From: Phoronis australis
Lineage: Eukaryota > Phoronida > Phoronidae
Assembly: GCA_002633005.1 (NCBI GenBank)
Contig: NMRA01000002.1
Coordinates: 631,733 to 695,732 of the forward strand
DNA: 64,000 nt
Direction: 5' to 3'
This document shows, in pieces, positions 1 to 12,704 of the stretch (position 1 is the first letter of the stretch; the number at the start of each line of letters is the position of its first letter). The translations under genes and the position numbers were made by a program. The notes under the pieces were generated by a model. The model saw only the letters and a program-made list of their open reading frames with translations. It was not told the origin of the DNA and ran no database searches.

Positions 1-3000
1 GATCAAGAAAAAGTGTTCCGTTGGTGTTACCTATCTTGCAGTGAAAATTCAAGAAAATAAAAGTGCACTTGTCCGCCATTTTGTGTCCTAAATTGTGTCG
101 CGAGATTTTTCAATAAAATTAACGATAACTTGCATATTTTTACATCAACTGGAACTTGATTTTACTATTTTTTCAACTAGAGATACATCCATAGTTAGTG
201 TTTATTGTCGGAATATTCTGCTAAGAAATATCTCTCCCAGCCCGTAATCTCCATGTAAACCGCGACTAAGTGACCGAGTTGCAGATTCGAGCCTTTATTA
301 AGAGAGTTCGATTTTCAGATTGGTTTTCTGAAAGGAGTCGCAGATACATGACCCATGTCCAGTGACCATTATCATAGATCTCTGACATTGCCATCAATCA
401 AGCCTTGGGACCATGACAGTCTTCATGTCAAGGAATTTGCAAATCATTTGCTGTTATGTAGCTTCCTTTGACAAAATGAAAATGCTGCCGCCAAAACGTT
501 TGACTGAAACCACATATATAGCCATTCATGTTTTCGCACACCTGTTTCATGGTTTTGCTTTCTCTGAAATGGATGGGGTAATTTTCAATTTTGTTTGTTA
601 ATCAGTCATCGTTGTCTTGAAAAGAAGTCTCATTCCAGAATTTTTAAAGTGAAGAGAATAGCGTCCTCTTCTGTTTTAAAAATTTTGAGGAGTAAAGTTA
701 TTAAGAACAAATAAACTCGAGTATTTCAAACACATCATGACAAATTGCACCCACGAAAATGAAAAAAAAAAGATACTGGAGCGCTCTTGTAAAATTGTGA
801 TGTCAGTTTTTGATTTTCTAAAGATTGTACTTATTATGGCTCAAAGTACAATGGAAATGGTTACAGAAATGTAAGGAAATTCTCTTCGTTTGAAAGTAAA
901 GGGAACTGTGCAAAACACAAAATCAATTTTAGACCTTTAAAAGTTCAAGTCATTCAACTAAAATGCTTGACTTTAACTTTTGTTGCTATGCTCATCACTG
1001 AGGCAAGCTCTCCAAAACAAATGCATTGAGTCTGAGGTATGCCATGTGCAACCGTATTTGACTACTAAGTAATTTAACACGAGTTGCTGTCTCAAATGGA
1101 ATGTACTATTGTTCTCCAAGAGTTTATTACATTACACGTGGATTCTCGTTCCTATTAATTGTCCTGATTTGCTTCCTGTTTTTGTTACCATAGTGATAAC
1201 GATGAGTTACCTAGGTAAGGTCCCTGCTGCACATTTCTCAGGAGGCACCTGCTGTGCTCTGTGGCTTGATGCTGTTTTGATAGTCTGTAATGTCCTAGGC
1301 ACAAACATTGTTACTTTGTACAGCTGCTGTTTAACACTATTTATTGGCCCTTATGGGGGAATAATAGATTTGGTCTAACTTTGCAGTATTCACTCTCTTC
1401 TAGAGACAGAGTATCTCAACACCACTTTTCAGAAACTATGCTGGGCTCTATTAAAGGCTTAAGTTAGAAATTTGGTCTTAGGATCACAGTACGGAATCAA
1501 GGTTTAGTCTCATGTAATTATTTTTAACACATCACAGCCCAGAAATAATGCGTATGATTTATCTCAGTATTTAGCCATAATGGAGATTTTGTAATTATCC
1601 TAAAGTGAGATTTACAATTGTTTTCATAAATTGTTGTGTAAAGACCAAATTTTTAACGATATATTTTTCATAAAACAGACCCCTCCCTGGTTTAGCTAAC
1701 TGGGAGGGTGTGTCCTGGCTTGTTGTGAGCTTACTGTGTTATTTGTTTGAGAAATTCATTCCTGTGATACGAAGCCTTTGCTACCGCAGACGTTTATCAA
1801 GGCCATACTTTTCTGGAACTGAAATGATAATAAAACTAATTTCGTTTGTGTTTTTAAATTAAGCCCACCAATTTGCAAAATTTCACCAAATTCTCCGAAA
1901 ATGCTTACAATAAGCATAGATTGTGCATTTCTAGCAATCATTTCTGCCGATTGTTTTGTAAAGCCATGAAGTCATTTCACCCATTGTAAATTTTGTTGCT
2001 GGCCTCTGATTGGCTTGCTGTCTCCTTGCCAACAGCTTAGTTTGTGCAACATGGGCCCCCTGCTGATGTTGAAACACCTGTGATCTGATGTCAAATCTTT
2101 GTACTGGAAATCACTCAAAAATATTTTTGGCATTTTCTGTTCTACATTTTCTTGTTCAGACTCAAACTTTTAGCCTTAAAGTTGAGGTCACCAAGTGTAA
2201 ACTAGGATTAGAAAGATATACACCTAAACCATGCATTTATAGATTCTTATCTTGAGGTAGTCCAGAAGTTGATTACAAAATGCCAAAAATAAGTCAAGAT
2301 TTCTATTTCCAGTACAAAAATTCGACCCAGGACCTTGACGTGCATGGTGTAGAGGCCACAACCTTGTGAAAATGCAAGATCAGGCTTCAAACTATAATAC
2401 ATATACATGCAAAGCACGAGGTCCCCTAGCTTCCTTCTGAGCGTCTTGTGTATATGGGAACTCCCCTGTGGTGATGGGCTCTGTAATGAGTTACTGGCTT
2501 CCTGTCTGCTTGTTTCCATGACAATTTGTCCTTATTGAAGCTGGTCTTCTGTGTAAGAAATTGCAACTGTTATGATTTGGATGCGTTAGGGGGTATAAAA
2601 CTGGTCTCCAATTGTTTCATAGTCAGATAACATTGGTTTATGAGTTTGGAAAGAATGATTGTTGTGCAGTTTGTTTGGCCTTAAGACAATGTTGTATGCA
2701 GATAATGAACTCACACAGAGTGACAAAGCAATTCAATGAATCTGACCTCCACCATTAACAAATTGTCATTACTTCTCTAGCCTAGGGATCACTTCCGAGT
2801 AAGGAACAAATTGACAACAGTTTTATAACGCTAAGAGAATAGTCTTAGCAGAGGCGGATTTACATTAGTCTTATGATGAGGAAGAAACCTGCATCACTCT
2901 TGAAGATAAAAAGTTCGCTTTGAACTTGCTGTGCAGTGGTTCACAAAATTAACAATCAATTGTTCAACTGGTTGCAGTGGGTTAAGATAAACCTTTTTAG

Positions 3001-3777
3001 TACAAGATTTAACAATGCTTTGTAGGAAGAGAGAAGGCATGCTTCTCTTCAGGGGATTTTGTATATCAGGAGTTCACGCTGCTGAACCACACCTACACAG
3101 CAATTTTTGTCTTCCCTTTTCTTGTAATGCAATAGCAGTTAAGGTGAATTAGTTTGCAAGTGATTTATATCCCACACTTTATTTGTGAACAATATACTAA
3201 TTTCATTTTTGTGCTCATCGTAATGGATGACTGGCCATTTTCGTTCCTTTTTGAGTTCATGCTCTGTTGTATTGCTTAACCTACTAGTCTTATGCTTTCT
3301 TCCTGCATTAAAATTACTTGCTGAGATTAGGCCAAAAACATAATTGGTTCTGGTCTCTGTTTTTTTTTTTGAAAATCCAGAGGATGCTGTGATGTTTTTA
3401 GCTGCTTACTTTTGAAAAAAAATTCACCTAAGACCAGCAATTATGATGTGGAATTTATTTTTTTACTCATCGCTTGCTTGTCAAATCATGGTGTTTCAAA
3501 CCTTGTGTACCTTTATTTGTTTGCCTTTATGGAGTTTTTCAGAAAAAAAAAACAAACCCTGACTGAAATTAATACGGGCGAACTTTTTAAGTCGATGAGC
3601 CCAGGTCTCAAAATGAATCAAACTTTTTTGTCTGTTTGTTGTTAAATTGTTCTTTTCCAACATTCAATTAATAACTAATGGTAACCCCAGCACACGATTA
3701 AAATCCACGAAAAGATTTGTCTATTTGACCTCGATGTAACGACGCTACCTTAAAGCTGTAATTCCGTTTCTTTGCAG
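1..3777 (+). other. Long intron (5' part off window) of the WDR35-like gene
   Basis: The stretch ends in a pyrimidine-rich tract and TTTGCAG acceptor directly before the recognised last exon. I read it for the preceding exons of the gene and found none that continues the family's conserved sequence, so it is most simply one intron whose donor lies off the left edge. ORFs inside it (for example 1109-1378) are hydrophobic, AT-rich and without family features. A short GC-rich near-palindrome (CCCTCCC ... GGGAGGG) lies near 1680-1712. Confidence 0.6.
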
Positions 3778-3922
3778 CGATTCCAAATTGCCCATCTGCA
3801 TCGTTACCGGCAAGATTTTAGTCGACTACCAATTCTGGATGTGTCAAGTTTGTAAGCACTGCGCATATGAACAGGAAATAGCGCAGCGGAGCACGTGCCC
3901 GCTGTGTCATGCACCCATTTAA
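3778..3922 (+). CDS. WDR35: Last coding exon of WDR35/IFT121-like intraflagellar transport protein
   Basis: Seen: acceptor TTTGCAG at 3771-3777, then one base finishing a split codon, 47 codons and TAA at 3920-3922. The peptide has the core DYQFWMCQVCKHC and the end CPLCHAPI, giving two CxxC pairs (exon residues 22/25 and 40/43) that form a zinc-binding tail. Known: WDR35 is a subunit of the IFT-A complex that drives retrograde transport in cilia and brings membrane proteins into the cilium; its C-terminus ends in a zinc-ribbon-like segment with this YQFWMC..CKH...CPLCH pattern. Inferred: this is the 3' end of the orthologue, reading rightward from outside the window. The beta-propellers and TPR-like repeats are not present. 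Other IFT-A WD proteins have Cys-rich tails too, but match less well. Confidence 0.85.
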
Positions 3923-4325
3923 ACAGGGATAGCAGGCGTACTCTTGACTGGACCTGACAGGAGAAAGATTCGTAACAGAACATCTCATTGGGCGATTGTA
4001 CACGAATTTTTGTGATTTTTTTACTCTGCGGCGACGTCCAGTTATACGCCGCTTCTGTCTCTCACGTGTTTATGTTCTTAGAACACTCAAAGGATACCGT
4101 GCACTAAATGTGATGATTCCTGTCAGCCAAATTCGTCGCATGCAATATGCAAATGATTCGAAGTCAAATCTAATCCAAAGAAAATATTTTGAATGTCTGG
4201 TGTTACTATGGATACCTCTCTCTTTCATTCCTTTATATCTTGACTTGTTTAGTATGTTTTATTTGAAATGCGACTATTTATAAACTATTTAACATTGGGA
4301 AATGAATAAAATGTTTTACTGCATT
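3923..4325 (+). other. 3' UTR of the WDR35-like gene with poly(A) signal
   Basis: The AATAAA hexamer at 4305-4310 lies about 385 bases after the stop codon and is followed by a T/G-rich stretch (TTCTGGTTGTTGT near 4324-4336), the usual layout of a metazoan cleavage site. The exact cleavage position is an estimate. The 95-codon ORF at 3996-4283 lies inside this UTR and is taken as chance. Confidence 0.6.
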
Positions 4326-5707
4326 CTGGTTGTTGTATAGATTTTTATGTGTAATGTACACCCTTATGAGGAAGAAGGAAACGTAACTTAGAAAATCTCG
4401 TGGTTGCCCACAGGGGCTCGGTTACATTCGCTGGATAAATAACCCCGTTGCTCAGTCAATTAGAGTGCAGCTTGATTATCATTGACGCAATATAAATCTC
4501 TATCGAAAGAGCCAGTGGGGATTTTACGCTTGGAACAAAGCACTTAACCATCTGCTCTTTTTCATGGATGAAAGGATACGATCTTTTGAAGACCGCCCAT
4601 TTCAGGAGTCAATGCGGCGGGTGCGGAGATCACAATTCAATGTACACCTAACGGCAGGTCTACTTCAGCCAGGACAGTGTGATTTCTAACTGATCCGGTA
4701 GAGTCGGTGACGGCCGGACGTGTAACAGAGTTGGGTTGATGATGCCAAACAAAGGCAAATGCTTGTCAAATCCCCCACCCCGTTTTCAAAAGTGCCTTTC
4801 TACGGACCTGTTGCACGCACGTGATCATATCCAATTGCTCTTCTCGTCTATAGCCGGGCTGCTGTTGCGCACGACGACGACTTTTCTAGTGGTATTTGCT
4901 TTTCTTTTAGCCGTGACAACCCATCCTGTTGATTCATCAATTCTTTCATTATCCTTTCCTCAACAGACTACGTATATGTATACAAGGTTTTAATTGTCTC
5001 ATGTCGTGCGACAACACAGACCCTTGAGCACTTTACAATGTGGTTTTTAAACTTGGTATTTAAAAGCAATAATAACGAAAAACCAATAAATATATTGATC
5101 TGGTAAAACGAGACGAAGCAGTCGGGGCGGCGAACGTCATGATTGGTCGCATACAATGTACATGATCACTTTGGCTTTTTACCGACACTGGTATACCAAT
5201 GTCTGAGAGGAACCGCAGGTGGAGAATGCGTGCTGAGCTGTCTGCCTGAAGTGAACGATACCTCAGCTGACATCTCCTGAAAAGGCGTGAAAATCCTACT
5301 GTTGAATGAACTATCTGATAGTTCATTCGATTGTTCTCGCCTAAAACCATCTGCTTTCCATGTGGTTTTGTTGGCGATGCAGCCCGAGAAAGCGCTTTTC
5401 GCGGGCGCATCGCTCAATGGCACAATCTCGCGAAGCGCTTTTCCTTACTGAACCCAAGGCTGAGATGGCAGCTCTCGTAGTGTTATAGATTGAAAATACG
5501 GCAATTGAACGTCGGCTCCGCTACTGCCTACTCAGACTGGGACAGGCAGCTCAGCTCGTACTTGTAGGTCGGCGTCTGCGCTAATGCCCTGAAACCCTCT
5601 GATCCTTTACCTCAACGTTCTTAGTTCCATTCTGCTTGACGGAAGGCATGTATACGGGACATGATGCTTATTCCCGAGGTGGCTGAGGATTGAATTTTTG
5701 AAAGCCA
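4326..5707. other. Intergenic, two weak ORFs only
   Basis: At 4736-4993 (+) an ORF holds a hydrophobic stretch (TTTTFLVVFAFLLAV) that could pass for a signal peptide, but there is no partner exon or family match. At 5166-5423 (-) an 85-codon ORF of average composition overlaps a longer ORF in another frame. Neither shows clear splice sites or a known domain, so no gene is called. Confidence 0.4.
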
Positions 5708-5708
5708 A

Positions 5709-5766
5709 GATTCCCTTCAAGAGGTTGCTTTTTCCGATTTTCAAATCGCAACCTTTTGAAGGGAAA
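5709..5766. repeat. Imperfect hairpin, about 58 nt
   Basis: CCCTTCAAGAGGTTGC and GCAACCTTTTGAAGGG are near-perfect reverse complements. They are separated by about 20 bases that contain a second small stem (GATTT / AAATC). It lies just outside the left end of a hAT-like relic, so it may be transposon structure rather than an RNA gene. Confidence 0.5.
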
Positions 5767-5807
5767 ATGACCACTTTTTCAGTTGCGGATTTGGAATTAT
5801 GAAACGT

Positions 5808-6034
5808 CAGTGACGGATCAACAGGGGGAAGGGGTTCAGGGGATTTAACCCCCCGGGACAGGATTAAAAATAAAAAAAAATGAAAATAAAAAAACGTCAC
5901 CAGGAAAACGAAATCAGCTACAAAAACCAAAAAAATTCTTACAAAAAAGAGAGGGAAAACCACCCCCCGTCCTCCCCCCGCTCGGCACTACGCACCTCGG
6001 ATTCGCGCGAATCCTAACCCCCGCCCCCTTACTG
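5808..6034 (+). mobile_element. Relic of the hAT-like family seen at 12710 and 52016
   Basis: The left end CAGTGACGGATCAACAGG resembles the CAgtGGCGGATctAGG ends of the larger copies. It is followed by G-rich then C-rich tracts, and a CTCGGCACTACGCACCT block matches the ATTCGGTGCTATGCGCAT block near the right end of those copies. The right end (C-rich, then TTACTG near 6034) is degenerate and I see no target duplication. It is a short, diverged, internally deleted member. Confidence 0.45.
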
Positions 6035-6404
6035 AAAATGTAGATCTTCCACTGAACGTGGTTCACTTTGGAACAGATCCCTGAAGAAGGCTTTCATGTT
6101 TTATGTGTGGAAGGTCAAAAACCGTCAGTTGTCCAAAGGTTGTTAATTTAATTTCAATTCAATAAAAAAGGCACGATAAATCATTCGTCTCCGGCATGGC
6201 AGTTTTAGTGGTTGCGCAGGCATGTTTTATGATTTCCCTCTGCCAGGGGTCTCTGTTCCCTGTCTCATTTTCAACTCAATGACCATGACTGGCGGCTCTT
6301 GCATTACTAATTTTGTAATAATATATCACTAAACTTAAGTCAGTCGTGTACTAAGTTTCGGTTATGTAGGACCTCATCGACATCTATATATTCAGTCAAG
6401 TATA

Positions 6405-6820
6405 TAGAAAACGACAGAATTTAACTCAGTGAAAGTATATATTTTCTGAAAGCAGAAGTCCTGTAGAATTCAATTTTTGGCTACTTACCAATATGTTATC
6501 GATTGCGTCACGTGACAATGTCTTGGTAAAATTTATAAAAAGAGGTTCATCGTTAGCAATACAACCGTGTCGACAACATGACTAAATTTTATTGTCCTAG
6601 ATGAAATCTCTAATATCGCCACTGTGACAGTTTTCTGCATTATCATTTCGTTTTTCATGACAGTCATAAAAGTACTGTTTTTATAACCTCTGATGCAAAA
6701 AAGAAAATTTTAAAAACAGATCCTAACAGTATTTTGGAGAACATTACATAACATATATCTGAAAGTTTCATATGAATCCGAACAGCCATTTCTGAGGTAT
6801 GATGTTTCTTGGGTCTTAAT
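6405..6820 (+). repeat. Dispersed repeat family R2, copy 1
   Basis: It shares an ordered set of blocks with 8511-8788, 30225-30655 and 46865-47285: TATATTTTCTGAAAGCAGAA, then CACGTGAC, a run like AGCAATACAACCG, then TTTTCTGCATTATCA, and (with the 30 kb copy) GAAAGTTTCATATGAATCCG. It has no coding potential. Family name unknown. Confidence 0.6.
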
Positions 6821-8510
6821 CGTCGCCACCATAGCAATCTCCATGATAGCAAGTAGCAGCATAAATTCAAGAAAAAAACTACGGTTTTAAAACTTGACAT
6901 GTTTCGGTGTCATTTATTAAACACCACCCTCAGAAGTCATAATACAGTGGCCACCTAGCTAGGCCCAGCAACAAGTAATGAAGCACAGATACAGTCAGTT
7001 ACAGGGAGTGACAATGAACTAGACCAACAATGACAACCTGTGGTGTGTCAGTTGCCTATTGAGATTGGGCTTGCACCATAGATTATATAGTCTATGCTTG
7101 CACCAACTGATATGTAAAGCCTTCTCGAGATGGAAAACAAGCCATCACAGTTTACAATTAATTGCATATTGATTATATTGCGGTGATTTGTTTTTCGGAG
7201 GGTCCACTTACAGTCGCAGTCTAGAGGATAGGCCTACGTCATCTGGTGTAACCCCACAAATCACAAATTGTTGCAACTAATAACTACGACAGTTATGTTA
7301 GTGCTTCGAAGTTCAACACAAACTGCCCTCATTTGAGGATTGTTACAGTCTATGCTACTTTTGTTGACGCCTCGTTGTCAATTTTCAAGAATTAAACAGT
7401 AAAAAGGTCATTTGGCTTCTTGCTGTATCCAAAGATGGGAACCTCGCGCCTGTTTTTTTGTGTCATAAATCGCAACCAAGCAAGTTGCTTATTGACTTAA
7501 TGGTTCACCTGACGTCATTTTCGACAAGTTGCTACAAAACGAACACTAAGAAATAGTATCATCCATTTCGCCGTCTCGTTATGTTACTGTGTTTCTTTTG
7601 TACTTTTTTCTGTTGTTATTATCTATATTGTTCTTCTTGATTGTTAATATCTATTTAATTTATCGTTATTCGGTGGTCAGCTGTTAGCGGCCCGTACCTT
7701 TGCTGGCCACATAGTCATATAACAATGCATGTTTTTATATGTTTTAAAAAATAAAAGTTTGTTTCTCTCTTTCTTGTGATATGTACCATCTTTGAGATTT
7801 GCCTCTCACTCCAAGTATGCCTGCATTGCTTTTTGTTCTGTAATAGTGTAGTTACCTTTATGAACCGTGCGTTACATCAAGACATTCACGATTTTCTTGC
7901 ACAGTCCGCAAGAAAGTATGAAGTGGTCCTTTAACCCCTGTACGCTCTCTTCTTGTGCCGGAAGTCAAATGATTACTATTGCAAAAAGGATTGGCCGACA
8001 TCCGTGGTAGACCTTGAAGGCCTACATGCATGGTGATCTATCTACCTTGGGAACCAGAGTAGAAAGTCTTACCTAATGACCTCAGCAAATTAACACTCAC
8101 CTAAAATGTGTACGAACCGATCAGATTGCCGTTAAAATACGTTATATAGATATGCCACTTCAACTTTAATTCCGATCACACCTGTTACTAACCTGTCGTA
8201 AAACGGCACTTGTATGCGCAGTGCCCGATTGTGTCGTTCTCACTGGAGCAAATATTTCGCCGACAGGTGTTTATCCGTCATCACCACTTGACCGACTGCC
8301 AGGGACAACCGCTAGAACCTAAGCCACAACTACTGTACGCGTTTATAGCTAGGCCGTTAGGCGAATTTAATCTCATCATCATAAGAACTTCACTTGTCGG
8401 AAACATCCAGTTTTGGTACGTGTAGAGAATCACATGGTTCAGTTTTTAGTACGTGTTGTTTATGCAAGTACTACAAAACGAAATTCGGTAATAAAAACCG
8501 TCAGCTAACT
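6821..8510. other. Intergenic, no gene seen
   Basis: AT-rich sequence without a domain-bearing ORF. A block near 7600-7765 with a GTTATTCGGTGG motif and AATAAA looks like the 3' end of some transcript or LINE, but without a coding part I cannot assign it. Confidence 0.4.
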
Positions 8511-9190
8511 GGTTATCTCAGTAGGACCTTAATAAATGACCTCAACTCTAAGTCAATTATCCAAAAAGTATGCGTTTTCAACCATTAAAAGTATATATTT
8601 TCAGGAAGGAGAAAGATCGAGGATTCTAAATATACTCTTCTAACTACTGTGTCTTTATTGTTGTCTTGTGACCGCGTTTTTTAAGTCAAATTTTCACGTG
8701 CAAGAAAGGTACATTCATAGCAATATAACCCCCAGCCGATTTTATTGAAATTTTTTAAATGAAAACTTTACGTTATGTCTCAAAAACGTTGTTGTTATTT
8801 TTCTTTAATGCCTAGTCCTCGCGTACCGACCGATGTATGAAAAATACTGCTGTTTTTTACAAGAGTGCCTTTTGTTTTGCGAGTTGATTTGGCATCAAAG
8901 CCGAACTAAGAGAATAAACAAAAATTCCTAATAGCGTTTTTGAGACATAACGTAAAATTTTCATTTGAAAAAGTTTAAGTAAAATCGGCTGGGGGTTCTT
9001 GTGCTATGGATATACCTTTCTTGCATATGAAAATTTGACTTAAAAACGTGGTCACGTGAGAATAACAAAGACACCATAGTAAGAAGCATATTTTTAGAAT
9101 CTTCGATGTTTCTCCTTTCAGAAAATATACTGTACTTTTAATGGTTGACAAAGCGTAGACTGAGGTCGTTTATTAAGGCCCTAGATAACC
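8511..9190. repeat. 680-bp palindrome: two inverted R2 copies
   Basis: The left arm (8511-8788) begins GGTTATCT and ends CTCAAAAACG. The right arm (8935-9190) is its reverse complement, beginning CGTTTTTGAG and ending AGATAACC. The arms agree over about 260 bases with scattered substitutions and small indels, around a 146-bp non-palindromic loop (8789-8934). Each arm carries R2 landmarks (TATTTTC-GAAAGGAGAAA, GTGACC, AAGAAAGGTA). This is a fold-back element or two R2 copies inserted head to head; the matching outer edges favour a fold-back element. Confidence 0.8.
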
Positions 9191-11020
9191 TTGAAATGGT
9201 CAACTTCAAATTAGCAAAGATTTTACGAGGGCGGACTTAGGCGCGTCAGGACAAATTATTGAGTTCGTTCCCAGCAATCACGAACTTCCGGTTCTCTCTG
9301 TACCCAGAAATCCTTATTTGAATGAAGAAGAGTTTGCATGATGATTTTTTGTAGACGACATATTTTCTAAGATTATACAGAGACAAGTAGATTTCGGTTA
9401 GAAGTACAGCAAATGTTTGTCGTGGGAAAACATTTTATTCGGTAAAACACAGGACTAAGAATGGTAAGTTTTAAAATTGATTTTATTAATTTCTATTCTG
9501 CTAAAATAAGATGTAGGCTACTGTTTCAGATATTAAAGTTTCGTTAAATTTTTACAATATAAGTCTGTCTGGCACAACTGTTTATTTGTCAAGAATAAAT
9601 AAAAATGTAAAAGAATTTAAAAGTTCTTGGCGTGGACTGCATAATGTTTTCACTGGCTAAATAACTTTCAATACTGCAGTGACCAATGATGTATGTATGT
9701 GTAAACGTGGTTTCTATTATAATTTTTCTTCATAAACGTTTGTTATTTAGTAATCAATGTTTTAAAAATGTTTTTCATTTAATCCTGTGTTAACAACTTT
9801 TCATGGAATTCAAGGAATTGTTTGACACGTTGTTCTTTGTCTAAGCAAATATTGACAGGTGACAAGACCATTTTGTAATTTAGTTGTATTTAACACAGAA
9901 TGCTTTAATGGGCCTCTGGTACAGACGTCGGTTACAGTGTTTTGGTTTAGAAAGGTGTTTATTTAAACATGCTAAACGTTTTACCGACATCTGTCTCAGA
10001 TATGTTTCTAATTTAGATTCGTACTTAGAATTTTGAATAGCGACTTATGAATGGCGTTTTTACAGAACATCTAACTTGTACGGTTACTTTTCGTGTGATT
10101 TTGTGCTGCTCTTATGAATAAAAATTGAGACCCGGTGATTTTATTGCAGTAAATGAACTACACCACAAGGCATTTTTGGCAAAAAGCCTGACACACAGCA
10201 CCTTTAGGGATCATCGATTTCTAAAAAAGTCGAAAAGTACATGCCGTAACAGATTTTGCTGTTTTATGATTGAACAAAGCTAACAACACCAAGACGTTGA
10301 TACCCCAAAAAAACTCCTGATGTTCCTTTTGCAGCCCATAAAATCGTAGTCCTCTGATCGCTTACATGTGATTTCCGGCGTTTGTGAATTTTTCATCTTC
10401 GTAGCACACAATTATCGCTCTCATTGAAGAGGCAATCTGAAGATTTTAATAACCGTCGTTGGATGTCTGTTGATTGAGATTGCGGGAGATAATTACAAAA
10501 CCACAGTTGAAAATTGTTGACTTGACGTCGTTCAAGCTGACGACCCCCGTCTTCATCCATTGTCATGGCCACTTTTTATCGCTGCAACGGGAGACTATAA
10601 AGTGCCCCAAATGTCCATTGTCCAACCCTTCTCCAGGATTTCGGTGCTTGTGGTTTTTCCAGAACCTCAGTGCTTGATTGTGCCAAATATGACAAAAAAT
10701 CTAATTGAAAGCGATTTCAAAAGTGTTACAGCATGTTATAAAGGAGCCACCAGTACATACGGGGACATCCTATTAAAATGCGTAGGCGAAAAATGCATAA
10801 AAATCCACACTTGGCAAGATTTGGAACCGAGTGACACTCCGTCATTTTAGATTTACCGCGACGGAGAAACACAGTCTATTCGGCTGTGCTAAGTGAAACT
10901 TGGGTAGACATATTCGTAACAACAAACTTGCAATATCGCAACAATTAAGGATGTTCATACTATTGGCAAAATATTGACAACAAATTTTCAAGCGTAAACG
11001 GCAGAGTGTTTTAAGCGTAT
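9191..11020. other. Intergenic, no gene seen
   Basis: AT-rich sequence. Overlapping ORFs at 10474-10850 share no recognisable domain and have no convincing splice context. Confidence 0.4.
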
Positions 11021-11190
11021 TAACCGGTAAAGCACAGGCCTTGATTTCAGCGAATGTTTGGGAGACAACGGTGAGAATTGTGGATATGTAATACAGTATC
11101 AAAAACACAACGGATTTTATTGTTTTATATCTCTGGTCAAAGCTAATAACTTCAAAAAGTCTATCCCATTCAGCGTTGTGGCCGGGCTTT
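11021..11190 (+). repeat. Dispersed repeat family R1, copy A
   Basis: Conserved order: CAGCGAATGTTTGGGAGACAAC, then GAATTG, an ACAACGGATTTTATTGTTTTATATC block, and TCAAAGCTAATAACTTC, then AAGTCTATCCCATTCAGC. The same order recurs at 17215, 25528, 36925 and 43980, always on the + strand. The last block (GCGTTTTCGGCCGTAAAA in other copies) is shortened here. Confidence 0.7.
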
Positions 11191-12704
11191 AAAAATCAAG
11201 CACAAGTTCGCGTTATGGCATCTCAGGTGACTAGCGCACTGTTTCGAGTTCTAAAACTTTATGTTGAAAAATCGACGCGTGTTGATGTTTATTTACCGCT
11301 TTACATGTTTAACGTTCAACAAGCCCGACAGGTGTCGGTTTGTTACCAAGCGAGCTTACAAAGCGAGCTTGTCGGTAGCAGCGACAGCTACTTCCCGGAC
11401 AGTTACCTTCAAAATTTGACCTCGGTTTAACGATGAAGATATTACACTCACGGATTTAGAATTTTTTTTCTCGGTCTTGTAACCAGAGTGGGACCTTAGC
11501 TTGAAAATTGGCGTAACTTCGCGATATGTCAGTGATGGCCGAGGAAGGTGATAGGTATTCAGTATTTCAACTCAAAATTATTATAAATTCTACGCATCAT
11601 ATACAAGCAAATGAATAAACATTTGGACAGTTGACAACCAAATTTGTATAACAAGAACCAAAATGTGAATCAAAAACAACCAAACAAAACAAAACAACTG
11701 GAGTTTTACGCTCATGTAGTTATCAACCCGTTTACAAAGACAACATTACTTGAACATGAACAAAAAACTCAGACGAGCACAGTCTAGTTTTGGCTAAAAT
11801 AAAAAATGCGTTAAAAAGGCTTATAGTTTGATACCAGAAAAAGAGAAAACAATATAGCACGTTATCTGTTACTCAATTTGATATAAGTTTTTGAACTAAA
11901 ATATTAACCCCTTCAGATAGGGTCTTTAAACGTCACCTGCATAACTTATCCACAAACATTTGCTGTTGTTAAGTGCGTCCATTTCGAAACTGCAACTCGT
12001 GAAATATACACGGTACACATTTTGGCATTCACGAGACTTGATATACAAGCACTTCATATTAAACTGTCTTCAATGCACTTAACATTACTTGATTTTCAAA
12101 TTGATTTTCATATTATGGATATTTCCGTGTGGCAGTGTGATAAAACGCAATGCATGGTTATGTTATTTCGTTTTCGCTTGTTCGCTCATTTTTTCTTTGA
12201 ACGACCGCATTTCATTTGTCAAAAGGAAATGGATATCATTCAGACAATATATCATATGTGAATTCTTCAGTGACAACGTCTTATCCCTTCTTACTTTCCT
12301 TAACCAATCTTTGTCAAGAGGAAGATCGAAATAAGTTTTGAATTACGATCGCTGTTGGAAAAGAAATGCACCTTATTGCATCATGTTCCATCAATTTGTG
12401 GTAAAAATGTAAAAGATTTTTTTTTCTGTTAACGTGGTCACAACACGACATGGTTATTAATCCCACACCGCTTTTTCTCTGAATTCCTGAATGACTCGGG
12501 CAGAAATTCGTCTTAGTTCGGTTTGCCAACAACTGGTTTTCCACAGTAAATGTTGAGACGGTATGGCTCAGTGGAAGGTGCTCCGACCTTCTACTTGGGA
12601 GACCAGCTTTACCAGCTGACAATCGAGCATGGCACAGAGATGTCTCTTACGCGTTGGGGCTCGGTCTTACTAGTGAATATATACAAGGGAGTGAACGTGA
12701 ACCT
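11191..12704. other. Intergenic, one weak tRNA-like fragment
   Basis: No gene is seen. Near 12555-12605, TATGGCTCAGTGGAAGGTGC resembles a tRNA D-arm/A box, but no B box follows, so it is at most a tRNA-derived scrap. Confidence 0.35.

Noticed and set aside
1109-1378. 89-codon hydrophobic ORF as an upstream exon
   Set aside because: It lies in the WDR35-like intron, lacks similarity to that protein, and its composition follows local T-richness.
1676-1714. GC-rich hairpin as a small RNA
   Set aside because: The stem is only about 7 bp before mismatches; too weak.
4736-4993. Secreted-peptide precursor
   Set aside because: The hydrophobic stretch is preceded by a long polar segment, no cleavage or processing sites follow convincingly, and no partner exon is seen.
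7600-7770. 3' end of a LINE element
   Set aside because: Only a short motif and AATAAA; no reverse transcriptase or endonuclease remnant upstream.
10474-10850. Overlapping ORFs of 67 and 96 codons
   Set aside because: No domain, no splice signals, and two frames open over the same bases.
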